DNA of 64,000 nucleotides, taken from an uncultured Pelagibacteraceae bacterium. Lineage in GTDB: Bacteria; Pseudomonadota; Alphaproteobacteria; Pelagibacterales; Pelagibacteraceae. The notes below the pieces were generated by a model, which did not search any database, was not told where the DNA came from, and saw only the letters and a list, made by a program, of their open reading frames with translations. The stretch spans positions 62,001 through 126,000 of the forward strand of contig CACFJT010000001.1 of the NCBI GenBank assembly GCA_902566705.1. The letters run 5' to 3'. Shown in pieces: positions 22,073 through 31,771 of this stretch (position 1 is its first letter; the number at the start of each line of letters is the position of its first letter). A program made the translations under genes and the position numbers.

Positions 22073-23450
22073 TTTTAATTTTGTTTTTAATTAACCACAA
22101 ACAAATTAATGATGGTATCACCATTATAGTTGTTAAAACAAAAAATGTTCCCCAATCTCCTTTTAACCAGTCAACTAGAGCTCCAGAGGATGAAGCTAAA
22201 GTAGTACGACCAGCAGTACCAATTGAAGCAAGCAATGCATATTGTGTGGCTGTATAAGTTCTATCAACTAGTAATGATATAAATGCAACAAATGCTACAG
22301 TTGCAAAAGCTGCTGTGATATCATCAGCTATAACCGCAATTGCAAATAAAATTTCTGATTTTCCAGTCCATGCTAAAACTGCAAATAAAAGATTGGTTAC
22401 AGCCATTAACCCACCAGCAAAGAACATAGTTTTAATTGTTCCAGCTCTCATGGCCATTACTCCACCCAATAAAGTAAATACAACTGTTGTTATCCAGCCA
22501 AGACCTTTTGAATAAATTGCAATTTGACCTTTGGAGAAACCAATTTCTTTATAAAAAACAATAGACATTCTTCCCATAAATGCCTCACCTATCTTAAACA
22601 AGAAAACAAATCCTAAAATTCCAGCTGCAATGGCAAAACCATTTTTTCTAAAAAAACTAATAATTGGTCCACCTATAGTTCCTGTAATATAAGCGATAAA
22701 GTTTGTAATAATATTGCTATATCCAAGTTTTCCCTCAATTAATTTGTCTGTTTCTCTCTGTTTTGCTCCTCTGTTTGTCTCTATAGGTTCATGAACAAAC
22801 ATTAAACCAATATTCATTAAAATTATTAAAATACCTAAAATTAAAAAAGTAGCTTGCCAGTAGTCAGCTACCCCTAGGTTTTCAAAAAATTCTGCCGTAA
22901 ATAAAGCAACAACTCCACCTAATTTATAACCTGTCCACCAACCAACAACAGCCATGGCTGCGCCTGCAGCCATTGATTTTCCCTCATTTTCATTTATCTG
23001 TTCAATTCTTAATGCATCCACAGTTATATCTTGGGTTGCTGACGCGATAGCAATAATTAAACCTACAGTAATTAATAAAGCCAAATTTTCAGTTGGATTA
23101 ATCACACTCCAAACAACAAGACTTAACAAAATAATTAATTGCATCAAAACTATCCATCCTCTTCTATGACCTAATTTTTTTGTTATTATTGGAATTTGAA
23201 TTCTATCTATAATGGGAGCCCACAAATAATTGAAAGCATATACCCCAAAAATTAAACCTGCCCATCCAATTGTTGATCTACTAAGACCTTCTTCTTTAAG
23301 CCAAAGACTTAAGCTACTTGCAATTAATACCCATGGAAATCCACTTATTGCACCTAATAAAAGAATTCTTACCATTCGAATATCTTTATAAACTGTAAGG
23401 GATTCAAGCCATGTTTGTTTTTTTATTTCAGTCACAATTAATTTTTCCAA
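22059..23450 (-). CDS. ampG: AmpG-family muropeptide permease (MFS)
   Basis: This inner-membrane major-facilitator protein of 463 residues has about 12 hydrophobic segments. The family is recognised by an AmpG/acetyl-CoA-transporter-like core: FGVYAFNYLWAPIIDR, then LGHRRGWIVLMQ, then SATQDITVDALR. AmpG imports anhydro-muropeptides for cell wall recycling; substrate assignment is by family. The gene overlaps trkH by 13 nt upstream and the NlpC/P60 peptidase by 14 nt downstream, so import and intracellular peptide cleavage may be coupled. A GTG at 23435 is an alternative start. Confidence 0.8.
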   Translation of the reverse strand: MEKLIVTEIKKQTWLESLTVYKDIRMVRILLLGAISGFPWVLIASSLSLWLKEEGLSRSTIGWAGLIFGVYAFNYLWAPIIDRIQIPIITKKLGHRRGWIVLMQLIILLSLVVWSVINPTENLALLITVGLIIAIASATQDITVDALRIEQINENEGKSMAAGAAMAVVGWWTGYKLGGVVALFTAEFFENLGVADYWQATFLILGILIILMNIGLMFVHEPIETNRGAKQRETDKLIEGKLGYSNIITNFIAYITGTIGGPIISFFRKNGFAIAAGILGFVFLFKIGEAFMGRMSIVFYKEIGFSKGQIAIYSKGLGWITTVVFTLLGGVMAMRAGTIKTMFFAGGLMAVTNLLFAVLAWTGKSEILFAIAVIADDITAAFATVAFVAFISLLVDRTYTATQYALLASIGTAGRTTLASSSGALVDWLKGDWGTFFVLTTIMVIPSLICLWLIKNKIKIGAK

Positions 23451-24877
23451 AAAGATGGTAAGAACAATACTAATATTGCAAATAACTCAAGTCTACCTAA
23501 AATCATACCTACAGTTAAAATCCATTTAGAAATATCGGGCAAAGATGAAAAATCTCCATTAGGTCCAATTATAGGACCTAAACCAGGACCAACATTTGAT
23601 ATCGATGTTGCCGCTCCAGAGATAGCAGTTATAAAATCAAGACCAGTTAATGATAATAATGCAGCTAAAATAAAAAAAATAACAAAGTAAAAATAAATAA
23701 ATGAAATTATTGATGCAATAAATTTATCATCAACAGATCCTTGATCGTATTTAATTACAAATATTCCCTTGGGATATATAATTTTTTTTAATTGATTTAA
23801 TATAAATAAATATAGAATTTGAATTCTAAATATTTTAATTCCACAAGTAGTTGATCCAGCACAACCCCCAATAAACATTAATGCAAGAAATATTGTTATA
23901 GGAAAACTTCCCCAACCATCGAATTTAGCATTTACATAACCTGTTCCAGTCAATATTGAAATTGTGTTAAAAAAAATAGATCTTAAACTAAAGTTTCCGT
24001 TATTATTAAATAATAAATAAATTGATAATATAATAATGCTTATAATTATTATTTTAACAAATGTTCTGACCTGAATATCGTTTAAAAATATTTTTTTATT
24101 ACCATTAATAAATTTAATATATGCAATAAATGGAATACTTCCTAAAATTATAAAAATCATCGATGATATTTCTATAAGAACACTGTCAAAATATCCGATA
24201 GATTGATTATAATTAGAAAATCCACCTGTAGCTATGGTAGTCATGGAATGAGTTAAACTATCAAATTTTCCCATTCCAAATATCCAATATGATAATGCAC
24301 AAAGAGCAGTTAGGCCTGAATAAATATAAATAAGTCTTAAAGCTATTTCTTTTGATTTAGGGAGAATTTTTTCGGATGAGTCGTTGCTAGAAATTTTAAA
24401 TAATTGCATACCACCAACATTCATTATAGGCATCAGGGTAATTGCCATAACAATTATACCAATACCCCCCAACCATTGAAGTATTGCTCTCCATAATAGA
24501 ATACCTTTTGGTGTATTCTCTAAGTTAGAAATAATTGTAGATCCAGTTGTTGTAATGCCAGACATACTTTCAAAAAAAGCATCAGTAATTGAAAGTTCAA
24601 TAGTCGAAAATATAAATGGTAAAGATCCAAAAATAGCAATACTTAACCAAGATAAAGCAGTTAATAAAAATGCTTGTTGCAAATTTAATTTTTTGTCGTG
24701 GTCTAGATTTGAAAGAAAAAATAATGATCCAAAAATTATAGTGACAATAGATGCACCAAAAAATGATGAATCTATTTCAGCATAAATAAATTGAGCAATT
24801 ATAGGGATGAACATTGAGATCCCTAAAATTATTTGTAAAATTCCAAGTGTAAAAAAAACAGTTTTATAATTAGACAT
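23438..24877 (-). CDS. trkH: Trk-type potassium uptake membrane subunit TrkH
   Basis: TrkH is the K+-translocating membrane protein of the Trk system. The 479-residue protein contains the four pore-loop signatures of the family: TTGSTIISN, TIATGGFSNY, TGTGYVNAKFDGWG and a late SNVGPGLGPI. A selectivity-associated GGCAGSTTCGIKIFR also occurs. The hydrophobic profile covers the whole length. The NAD-binding regulator TrkA is not next to it and must be encoded elsewhere if present. First gene of trkH-ampG-peptidase on the minus strand, divergent from lysK. Confidence 0.92.
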   Translation of the reverse strand: MSNYKTVFFTLGILQIILGISMFIPIIAQFIYAEIDSSFFGASIVTIIFGSLFFLSNLDHDKKLNLQQAFLLTALSWLSIAIFGSLPFIFSTIELSITDAFFESMSGITTTGSTIISNLENTPKGILLWRAILQWLGGIGIIVMAITLMPIMNVGGMQLFKISSNDSSEKILPKSKEIALRLIYIYSGLTALCALSYWIFGMGKFDSLTHSMTTIATGGFSNYNQSIGYFDSVLIEISSMIFIILGSIPFIAYIKFINGNKKIFLNDIQVRTFVKIIIISIIILSIYLLFNNNGNFSLRSIFFNTISILTGTGYVNAKFDGWGSFPITIFLALMFIGGCAGSTTCGIKIFRIQILYLFILNQLKKIIYPKGIFVIKYDQGSVDDKFIASIISFIYFYFVIFFILAALLSLTGLDFITAISGAATSISNVGPGLGPIIGPNGDFSSLPDISKWILTVGMILGRLELFAILVLFLPSFWKN

Positions 24878-24968
24878 TTTGAAAGAACATTATTTTATGG
24901 TAAATAAATTTCAACTCTATAAGAATTAATAAAATCGCCAATTTAAGATTTTTATAAAAGATATATTC

Positions 24969-26531
24969 GTGATTAAAAAAGAAATTTTAGACAAAACAAG
25001 TGCTTGGCCTTTCGTTGAAGCAAAAAAAATGCTTCGTGAGAGAAAATCATTTATTGATAAAAAAGGTAAAATTACTCTTCAAACAGGATATGGTCCAAGT
25101 GGCCTTCCTCATATTGGAACATTTGGTGAAGTTGCAAGGACCTCAATGATGGTTAATGCTTTAAAGCATCTTACAGATCTACCAACAGAGATAATTACTT
25201 TTTCTGATGATATGGATGGTCTAAGAAAAGTTCCTGATAATATTCCTAATCAGGAATTATTAAATAAAAATCTACATAAACCATTAACACAAGTTCCAGA
25301 TCCATTTGAAAAATTTTCAAGTTTTGGAGAACATAATAATGAAATGTTAAAAGATTTTTTAAATAGTTTTAATTTTAAATACAGTTTTAAAAGCTCAACA
25401 TCTTTATACAAAGGTGGTTTTTTTAACCCAACTTTAAAAATTATTTTAGAAAATTATGATGGTATAATGAACATTATACTTCCAACTTTAGGCAAAGAAC
25501 GTCAACAAACTTACTGCCCCTTTTTACCTATTTGTCCAGATACAGGTCATGTACTAGAAATTCCAGTTATAGAAATTGATAAAAAAAATTTTAAAATAAT
25601 TTTTGATAATAATGGTAAAAAAATAGAATCAAGTATTTTGGATGGAAATTGTAAATTACAATGGAAAGTTGATTGGGCAATGAGATGGTACGCTCTAGAT
25701 ATAGATTTTGAAATGTATGGAAAAGACCTTATTGAGAGTGCAATTTTATCAACTAAAATTATAAATTTAATCGGTAAAAAAAATCCATCTGGATTTGCTT
25801 ATGAATTATTTCTTGATGAAAAGGGTGAAAAAATTTCAAAATCAAAAGGAAACGGTATTACTATCGACCAGTGGTTAAAATATGCCTCACCTGAAAGCTT
25901 ATCTTTATATATGTATCAAAATCCAAAAAGAGCAAAAAAACTTTATAAAGAAATAGTGCCAAAAGCTGTAGATGAGTACCTTGATAATATTGAAAAATCA
26001 AAAAAACAAACTGAACAACAATTAGTAATGAATCCTGTTTGGCATGTTCATAATGGACACATTCCAAAAGAAGAAATGATAATGTCTTTTTCTATGTTGT
26101 TGAATTTAGTTGAAACAAGCAATGCTGATAACAAAGATTTATTATGGAAGTTTGTTAAAAAATATAAATCTAACATTCATGAAAAAAACTTCCCAATTTT
26201 TGATGGACTAGTTGGTTATGCAATCAAGTATTTTAATGATGTTATTAAGGCTCAAAAAAAATATAAAAAACCATCTGAAAATGAAAAATTAGCTCTACAA
26301 GCTTTAGTTAAAACTTTAGAACAATGTAATGATCAGATGTCTCCTGAGGATATACAAACTTTAATATATTCAACAGGTAAAGAGAATGGGTATGCTGAAA
26401 ACTTAAGAGATTGGTTTAAGTTAATTTATGAAGTGGTGTTTGGAGATGAAAATGGACCTAGAATGGGTTTTTTTATAAGTTTTTTTGGTGTTAACGAAAC
26501 AAAAGAATTGATAATTAGTAAATTGAAATAA
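24969..26531 (+). CDS. lysK: Lysyl-tRNA synthetase, class I
   Basis: This class I LysRS (the archaeal/alphaproteobacterial type) charges tRNA-Lys. The 520-residue protein has the HIGH-type motif as GPSGLPHIGTFGE near residues 43-55 and the KMSKS-type motif as EKISKSKGNG near 287-296. Its length fits the class I form, and no class II LysRS features are present. I use the GTG at 24969; there is no ribosome-binding site in front of it. The stop overlaps the ATG of pyrD by one base (TAATG). Confidence 0.94.
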   Translation: MIKKEILDKTSAWPFVEAKKMLRERKSFIDKKGKITLQTGYGPSGLPHIGTFGEVARTSMMVNALKHLTDLPTEIITFSDDMDGLRKVPDNIPNQELLNKNLHKPLTQVPDPFEKFSSFGEHNNEMLKDFLNSFNFKYSFKSSTSLYKGGFFNPTLKIILENYDGIMNIILPTLGKERQQTYCPFLPICPDTGHVLEIPVIEIDKKNFKIIFDNNGKKIESSILDGNCKLQWKVDWAMRWYALDIDFEMYGKDLIESAILSTKIINLIGKKNPSGFAYELFLDEKGEKISKSKGNGITIDQWLKYASPESLSLYMYQNPKRAKKLYKEIVPKAVDEYLDNIEKSKKQTEQQLVMNPVWHVHNGHIPKEEMIMSFSMLLNLVETSNADNKDLLWKFVKKYKSNIHEKNFPIFDGLVGYAIKYFNDVIKAQKKYKKPSENEKLALQALVKTLEQCNDQMSPEDIQTLIYSTGKENGYAENLRDWFKLIYEVVFGDENGPRMGFFISFFGVNETKELIISKLK

Positions 26532-27583
26532 TGTATTCAAACTTAAGATCTTTAATATTTAAAATAGATCCTGAAAGAGCACATTTTTTAGCAATTCAAT
26601 CACTCAAACTCAATCTAGTTTCAAATATATTTGATGAAAACAAAAGTGATCCTATTTTAAAAACAAAATTATTTAATCAAAATCTTGATAATCCTATAGG
26701 TATTGCAGCAGGTTTTGACAAGAATGCAGAGGTATACAATCCTTTATTTAAGTTGGGTTTTGGATTTGTTGAAGTAGGTACGGTTACACCATTAAAACAA
26801 TATGGAAATGAAAAACCAAGAGTGTTTAGATTGGTAGAAGATCAAGCATTAATTAATAGGTTAGGTTTTAACAACCATGGATCAGATACAATATTAAACA
26901 GAATAAAATCTAATAAAAAACTAGGTGTACTAGGTGTAAACGTAGGTCCAAACAAAGATTCTAATGACAGATTAAATGATTATCTAATTGGATTAGAAAA
27001 ATTTTCTGAAGTTGCAGATTATATTACAATCAATATTTCTTCGCCAAATACTGAAAATCTTAGAAACTTTCATGATGAGAATAAATTAAAAGATTTATTA
27101 ACATCTATCTCAGAGAAAAAAAAACAATTAAAAACTGAAATTCCTGTGGCTGTAAAAATTTCACCAGACATTAACGAAAATCAAATTGACTTAATTTCAG
27201 AAATACTTTTAGAAAATGATATAAGTGCAATAATAATTTCAAATACATCCGAAGCTTCTAGAGAAACACTTCAAAATATACAGAGACATCAAAAAGGTGG
27301 TTTATCTGGAAAACCTATTGAAAAAAAATCCAATTTTTTAATAAGTAAATTTTACAATTTAATTAAAGGTAAAATTAAAATAATTGGAGTAGGTGGCGTT
27401 GATTCTGGTAAATCAGCTTATGATAAGTTTTTATTGGGAGCAGATTATGTTCAACTTTATACTGGCATGGTATTCCAAGGACCCAATATTGCTGGGATGA
27501 TTAAAAAAGACCTAAAAGAATTACTGATAAGAGATGGTGTCAAAAATTTCACAGAAATTGTGGGAAATAAAACTGTTTCTTAA
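26531..27583 (+). CDS. pyrD: Dihydroorotate dehydrogenase, quinone-dependent (class 2)
   Basis: PyrD oxidises dihydroorotate to orotate in pyrimidine synthesis and passes electrons to quinone. The 350-residue length with an N-terminal membrane-associating helical region ([22 protein letters not shown]) marks class 2. Other motifs are [29 protein letters not shown], the active-site serine region [15 protein letters not shown], and [28 protein letters not shown]. It is translationally coupled to lysK and followed by rpmB after 52 nt. Confidence 0.96.
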   Translation: MYSNLRSLIFKIDPERAHFLAIQSLKLNLVSNIFDENKSDPILKTKLFNQNLDNPIGIAAGFDKNAEVYNPLFKLGFGFVEVGTVTPLKQYGNEKPRVFRLVEDQALINRLGFNNHGSDTILNRIKSNKKLGVLGVNVGPNKDSNDRLNDYLIGLEKFSEVADYITINISSPNTENLRNFHDENKLKDLLTSISEKKKQLKTEIPVAVKISPDINENQIDLISEILLENDISAIIISNTSEASRETLQNIQRHQKGGLSGKPIEKKSNFLISKFYNLIKGKIKIIGVGGVDSGKSAYDKFLLGADYVQLYTGMVFQGPNIAGMIKKDLKELLIRDGVKNFTEIVGNKTVS

Positions 27584-27635
27584 ATGTATTAAACTTGACG
27601 CCTTCAATATCTCCCCTTATATAAGCACTGTTATT

Positions 27636-27947
27636 ATGTCAAAAAAATGTGAACTTACCGGTAAAATTCCAATGAAAGGTCATAATGTTAGTCATGCTAA
27701 CAACAAGACTAAAAGAAGATTTTTACCTAACCTAAAGAAAGTAAAATTTACAAGTGAGCTTACTGGAAGAAGTTTAAAACTTACTGTAAGTAACTCAGGT
27801 GTGAGGTCAGTTGACAAAAAAGGTAGTTTTGATGAATTTTTAAAAACTGTAAAAAATAAAAATTTATCTCCTAGATTAAAAAAGTTAAAAAAAGTAGTTT
27901 TAATTAAATCCCCTTTTAAAAAGAAACCTGTAGCTAAATCAGCTTAA
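27636..27947 (+). CDS. rpmB: 50S ribosomal protein L28
   Basis: L28 (bL28) is a large-subunit protein. I start it at the ATG at 27636 ([23 protein letters not shown]), giving 103 residues. A longer frame begins at 27534, but its extra 34 residues lie inside pyrD and look unlike any L28. Conserved [14 protein letters not shown] follows. The tail after residue 75 is Lys-rich. Its stop shares one base with the ATG of the next gene. Confidence 0.95.
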   Translation: MSKKCELTGKIPMKGHNVSHANNKTKRRFLPNLKKVKFTSELTGRSLKLTVSNSGVRSVDKKGSFDEFLKTVKNKNLSPRLKKLKKVVLIKSPFKKKPVAKSA

Positions 27948-28501
27948 TGAACAAATTATTTATCACCCTGTCAATAATGATGGGCATTGTTGTGCTATCT
28001 TCTAATTATTTAGTTCAGTTCCCTATCAACTATTTTGGATTAAATGAGATTTTAACTTATGGAGCTTTTAGTTACCCAATAGCTTTTTTAATAACAGATT
28101 TAGCAAATAGGTCGTATGGAAAATTATTAGCAAGGCAAATTGTATATTTGGGGTTTTTAATAGGAATTATATTTACATTGTTATTCTCAACTGATTTTGC
28201 AGATTTAATCTCAGTTAGAATTGCAATTGGATCAGGGGTTGCCTTTATTACTGCTCAATTGTTGGACATCCAAATTTTTGATCGATTAAGAAAAAAAGAG
28301 TGGTTTGTTGCACCACTTACTTCATCTTTGATTGGATCAACAGTCGACACATTTTTATTTTTCTCAATATCATTTTATGCAACAGGGGTGCCTTGGGTTA
28401 CTTTATCTCTTGGAGATTTAGCGGTAAAAATTTTAGTTGCTATAATAATGTTGATACCATTCAGAATGTTACTGAAAACTATTAAACCAATTAAAGTTTA
28501 A
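27947..28501 (+). CDS. Queuosine precursor transporter, YhhQ/VUT family
   Basis: This inner-membrane protein of 184 residues has about six hydrophobic segments and matches the YhhQ (former DUF165) family, which imports 7-cyano-7-deazaguanine or related queuosine precursors. Telling features are the LTYGAFSYPIAFLITDLANRSYG region near residues 36-58 and the later WFVAPLTSSLIGSTVDTFLFF. It is coupled to rpmB by a TAATG overlap. Its 3' end overlaps the convergent agmatinase-family gene by 4 nt. Substrate is inferred from the family only. Confidence 0.85.
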   Translation: MNKLFITLSIMMGIVVLSSNYLVQFPINYFGLNEILTYGAFSYPIAFLITDLANRSYGKLLARQIVYLGFLIGIIFTLLFSTDFADLISVRIAIGSGVAFITAQLLDIQIFDRLRKKEWFVAPLTSSLIGSTVDTFLFFSISFYATGVPWVTLSLGDLAVKILVAIIMLIPFRMLLKTIKPIKV

Positions 28502-29373
28502 TATAAGAATTTATAAGACAAAATTTTATAAGCTAATTTTGCAACAAGAAAATTATAAGAATTAAATCCTTTAATTGGAGATAGTTCATTAATATCTGCA
28601 CCAACAATTTTGGAGTTTTTAGCTGCAATTCTTATTATATCTAATGTTTCGTCCCACAAAAGTCCTCCTGGTTCAGGTGTACCAGTTGCAGGCATAATAC
28701 TTGAATCTAGTCCGTCTACATCAAATGTAAGATAAACAGTTTTGTTTTTAATCAGTTTTTTAAATTTAGATAAATTCCATTTTTTTTTATCTTTTGCCCA
28801 AAAAATATTTATTCTTGAAGAATTCTTTTTTAAAAATGGGATTTCACTTTCTGAGATGTTTCTTATCCCAAATGAAATTAAAGAAACATTTTTATAATCT
28901 AGACACCTTCTAATTGCTGAGGCATGGGAAAATTTTTCTCCATTATAACTTTGACGTAAATCTGCATGAGCATCAAAATGTAAGAGACATATGTTTTTAT
29001 ATTTTTTAGTAAAAGGAACAATACATCCAGGAGTTATTGAATGCTCTCCACCTAAAGTCATTGGGAAAAGCTTTTTATCTAAAATTTCTTTATTAATATT
29101 TGAGATTTTATAAAGTGCTTTTTTAATATTTTTATCAATTTTAAATGGTTTTAAAGTTTTAATACCTATTTTTTTATAAGGTTCACAATTAAGTTCTTCA
29201 TCATATAGCTCAACTTGATGTGATGCTTTTATGATTTCTTTAGGTCCATTTCTTGTTCCTCCCCCATAACTGACAGTTTTTTCTAATCCAAATGGAACAA
29301 TCACAGCTTTTTCTTTAAAGCTAAATTTATTATCAATTCCTAAAAACCCGTTTTTATTTGATAGATATTTCAA
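28498..29373 (-). CDS. speB: Agmatinase/arginase family ureohydrolase
   Basis: This is a manganese enzyme of the ureohydrolase family, likely releasing urea from agmatine or a related guanidino compound. The 291-residue protein keeps all metal-binding motifs: GGEHSITPG, LHFDAHADLR (three ligands), and TFDVDGLDSS, plus the TPEPGG substrate loop. It is the last gene of a three-gene unit with a decarboxylase and a deoxyhypusine-synthase-like enzyme (2 nt gap to the latter), so a polyamine function is much more likely than arginine catabolism. Agmatinase, arginase or a guanidino-polyamine hydrolase cannot be separated by eye. Confidence 0.85.
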   Translation of the reverse strand: MKYLSNKNGFLGIDNKFSFKEKAVIVPFGLEKTVSYGGGTRNGPKEIIKASHQVELYDEELNCEPYKKIGIKTLKPFKIDKNIKKALYKISNINKEILDKKLFPMTLGGEHSITPGCIVPFTKKYKNICLLHFDAHADLRQSYNGEKFSHASAIRRCLDYKNVSLISFGIRNISESEIPFLKKNSSRINIFWAKDKKKWNLSKFKKLIKNKTVYLTFDVDGLDSSIMPATGTPEPGGLLWDETLDIIRIAAKNSKIVGADINELSPIKGFNSYNFLVAKLAYKILSYKFLY

Positions 29374-29375
29374 TT

Positions 29376-30419
29376 TTATTCAAAAATTTTTGTAAAGTTT
29401 TTTCTTTCTCTGTTTTTCCACTCACCCTTATGATAAGCATCACTTGCTATCAATGGTAAAACACTAGTTGCCTCTGCAAACACCATCTGTTCTTTTGTAA
29501 TATTTACTTTTCCCCATGAACTTGCTTCTTTTAATGTGGAGCTGCTACATGCTCCGTCTCTACTATCAGCAACAGTAATTTGAACAGCATATTTATGCAT
29601 GTCTACATCTTTTCCTAATAGTTCAGCGCAAATAACAGTATCTTGAATAAAGTTTTTAGGCACACCACCACCAATCATAAATAATCCAGAACCTTTAGAT
29701 TTGATTTTAATTTCTGTTAGTTCTCTAAATTCTCTAACCGAGTCTATTGTTATATGTTTTTTTGGATTTTGTTCTTGATGCATCACTAATCCGAATCCTG
29801 CACTCGAGTCAGTAAAAGCAGGGCAGAAAATAGGAACATTATTGTCAAAAGCGGTTTCAATTAAAGAGTCTCTTTTCTTTGAGTTATTTTTTAGATATTT
29901 GCCCATTTCATAAATGAACTCTCTTGAAGTATAGCTTCTCGCCTCTAGGTTATTAGCGATTTCACATATAATTTTATCACACATTTGAAGTTCTTCTTCA
30001 TCTATGTAGGTATCGTAAATTCTATCTATATAGTTGTCTCTCAGTTCAGTATCATCTTGAAATTGTGAACCTTGATAATGTTTAAAACCAAGAGCTTCAA
30101 AAAAATCCATATCTACTATAGAGGCTCCTGTTGCAACAATTGCATCGACCATATTATATTTAACTAAATCCTTATAAATATTCATACATCCAGCTGCCGA
30201 AGTAGAGCCTGCTAAGGTAAGGAAAATTGTACAATCTTTGTCTTTAAGCATCTCGTTATAAATATTAGCAGCATTAGCTGTTTCTCTAGAAACAAATGAC
30301 ATTTTTTCCATTGAGGAAATAATTTTTCTACTATCAAAAGAAGTTATGTCGATGTGTTCAACAGGATTTTTTAAGAAATCTCTTTTACTGTTATGACCTG
30401 GATTTTTTTGACTCGACAT
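29376..30419 (-). CDS. Deoxyhypusine synthase-like protein (probable homospermidine-type polyamine synthase)
   Basis: The 347-residue protein belongs to the deoxyhypusine synthase family, NAD-dependent enzymes that move an aminobutyl group. The catalytic lysine is present as K304 in EASSWGKVNIT, and LAGSTSAAG, ATGASIVDMDFFEALG and MIGGGVPKNF mark the NAD and substrate sites. Bacteria lack the eIF5A substrate, and bacterial members are known or proposed to make homospermidine or a guanidino analogue. The neighbours, an ODC-fold decarboxylase (TAATG overlap upstream) and an agmatinase-family enzyme (downstream), support polyamine synthesis. The exact product is inference. Confidence 0.85.
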   Translation of the reverse strand: MSSQKNPGHNSKRDFLKNPVEHIDITSFDSRKIISSMEKMSFVSRETANAANIYNEMLKDKDCTIFLTLAGSTSAAGCMNIYKDLVKYNMVDAIVATGASIVDMDFFEALGFKHYQGSQFQDDTELRDNYIDRIYDTYIDEEELQMCDKIICEIANNLEARSYTSREFIYEMGKYLKNNSKKRDSLIETAFDNNVPIFCPAFTDSSAGFGLVMHQEQNPKKHITIDSVREFRELTEIKIKSKGSGLFMIGGGVPKNFIQDTVICAELLGKDVDMHKYAVQITVADSRDGACSSSTLKEASSWGKVNITKEQMVFAEATSVLPLIASDAYHKGEWKNRERKNFTKIFE

Positions 30420-31603
30420 TAAGCTACCATGTTAGCTTTATTAACGTCTTTATCATACATTGTCATTATTGGATTGTCTTCAACTTCGTAAATTTCATTT
30501 GAGTAATAACCATTAAATTGAGTTCTAAATGTCAATCCGTATGCACCAAGTTGACCAAGTTCGATATAATCATTTTCTTTAATATTATTTGGAAGCAAAA
30601 AAGGACCTTTCATATAATCCATGCTATCACATGTAGGTCCAAAGAAATCAAAAGCAGTTAATTTTTTTGAAATTATTTTGTTAGAATTTTCTTTAATCAT
30701 TCTAGATGGAAATACAATGTTAGGTGTACCTGCATCAAAAAGAGTACCATAGGTACCATCATTAATATAAAGCTTTTGTTTTTTTCTTAAATTAACTCTT
30801 ACAACTGTTGAGCCACTTTCTGCAACTATAGCTCTACCAGGCTCACAAATAATTTCAGGAAGTTTTTCAAGTTTTAAATTTTCTAAACTCTTATTTATTT
30901 CATTAAAATAACTAATTAAGGATTGTGGAATTAAGTCAGGATAGATTGTAGGGAAACCTCCACCTATATTAATATAGTCTGGAATTATCTTGGTTTTTTT
31001 AATTATATTCCCAATTTCACTAATTCCTTTCGCATAAGAAATTGGATGCATACATTGTGAGCCAACATGAAAACTTAAACCAATCTTTTTAGCATGCTGT
31101 TTTACAAGTCTTAACAAACCTATTGCTTCTGATGTTAAAGCACCAAATTTTTTAGATAAATCAATTTCTGCATGTTCATTGGAAACAGCAACTCTTACAA
31201 ATAATTCTAAATCTTCAGCATTATTTGTACTTTCAATTATTTTAATCAGTTCATCTTTAGTGTCTAATGAAAAAGTTTTTACACCATAATTAAAATATGC
31301 TTCTTTTATACTTTCTCTGCTCTTTACAGTATGCATATAAGAGCATTTAGCTGTATTACTAAAAGTTCTAATATTTTTAATTTCTTCAATTGATGCAACA
31401 TCAAATTGTTCTATTCCACTTTCTATGATTGTTTTGATTATCTCAGGGTGTGGATTAGTCTTAACCGCATATAAAACTTTACCTGGAAATTTGTTTAAGA
31501 AAAATTTAACAGCAGATTTTATGGAATTTTTTCTTATACAGTATACTGGTTTTTCAGGTTTCAGTTGATTTACTAATTCTTCAACTGATTTAAATTTTTG
31601 CAT
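30419..31603 (-). CDS. Ornithine/lysine/arginine decarboxylase, alanine-racemase-fold PLP type
   Basis: This is a fold type III PLP decarboxylase supplying a diamine for polyamines. From the ATG at 31603 it has 394 residues. A GGAGG ribosome-binding site lies 8 nt upstream, which I prefer over an in-frame TTG at 31618 that overlaps it. The PLP lysine is K48 in LYAVKTNPHPE, with a phosphate-binding GGGFPTIYP, EPGRAIVAESG, and the dimer-interface cysteine in FFGPTCDSMDYM. The family includes ornithine, ornithine/lysine and, in some viruses, arginine decarboxylases; the substrate is not decided by these motifs. First gene of the polyamine operon. Confidence 0.87.
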   Translation of the reverse strand: MQKFKSVEELVNQLKPEKPVYCIRKNSIKSAVKFFLNKFPGKVLYAVKTNPHPEIIKTIIESGIEQFDVASIEEIKNIRTFSNTAKCSYMHTVKSRESIKEAYFNYGVKTFSLDTKDELIKIIESTNNAEDLELFVRVAVSNEHAEIDLSKKFGALTSEAIGLLRLVKQHAKKIGLSFHVGSQCMHPISYAKGISEIGNIIKKTKIIPDYINIGGGFPTIYPDLIPQSLISYFNEINKSLENLKLEKLPEIICEPGRAIVAESGSTVVRVNLRKKQKLYINDGTYGTLFDAGTPNIVFPSRMIKENSNKIISKKLTAFDFFGPTCDSMDYMKGPFLLPNNIKENDYIELGQLGAYGLTFRTQFNGYYSNEIYEVEDNPIMTMYDKDVNKANMVA

Positions 31604-31771
31604 TCTAAATGCCTCCAAAAAAAATTTAATAAAAAAAAAGTCTTTTTTACAAAAACTTTAATATTTTTCGCATATAAAAGTAAGCAGCACTAATGTAAAG
31701 CAAATAATTCAAGCCAGAAATGCGTAAAATTCATATATTGTAATATTTTGCAGAGACCCCATATGAGGCAT
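31604..31771. promoter_or_regulatory. Divergent intergenic region between the polyamine operon and regA/actR
   Basis: This 168 nt AT-rich stretch must hold promoters for both directions. The minus-strand GGAGG in front of the decarboxylase is clear. No hexamer pair close to sigma-70 consensus stands out. Three short CATATG or CATATA-like words occur near 31732-31773, two of them flanking the candidate starts of the response regulator gene (31760-31765 and 31769-31774). I see no recognised riboswitch. Confidence 0.4.
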
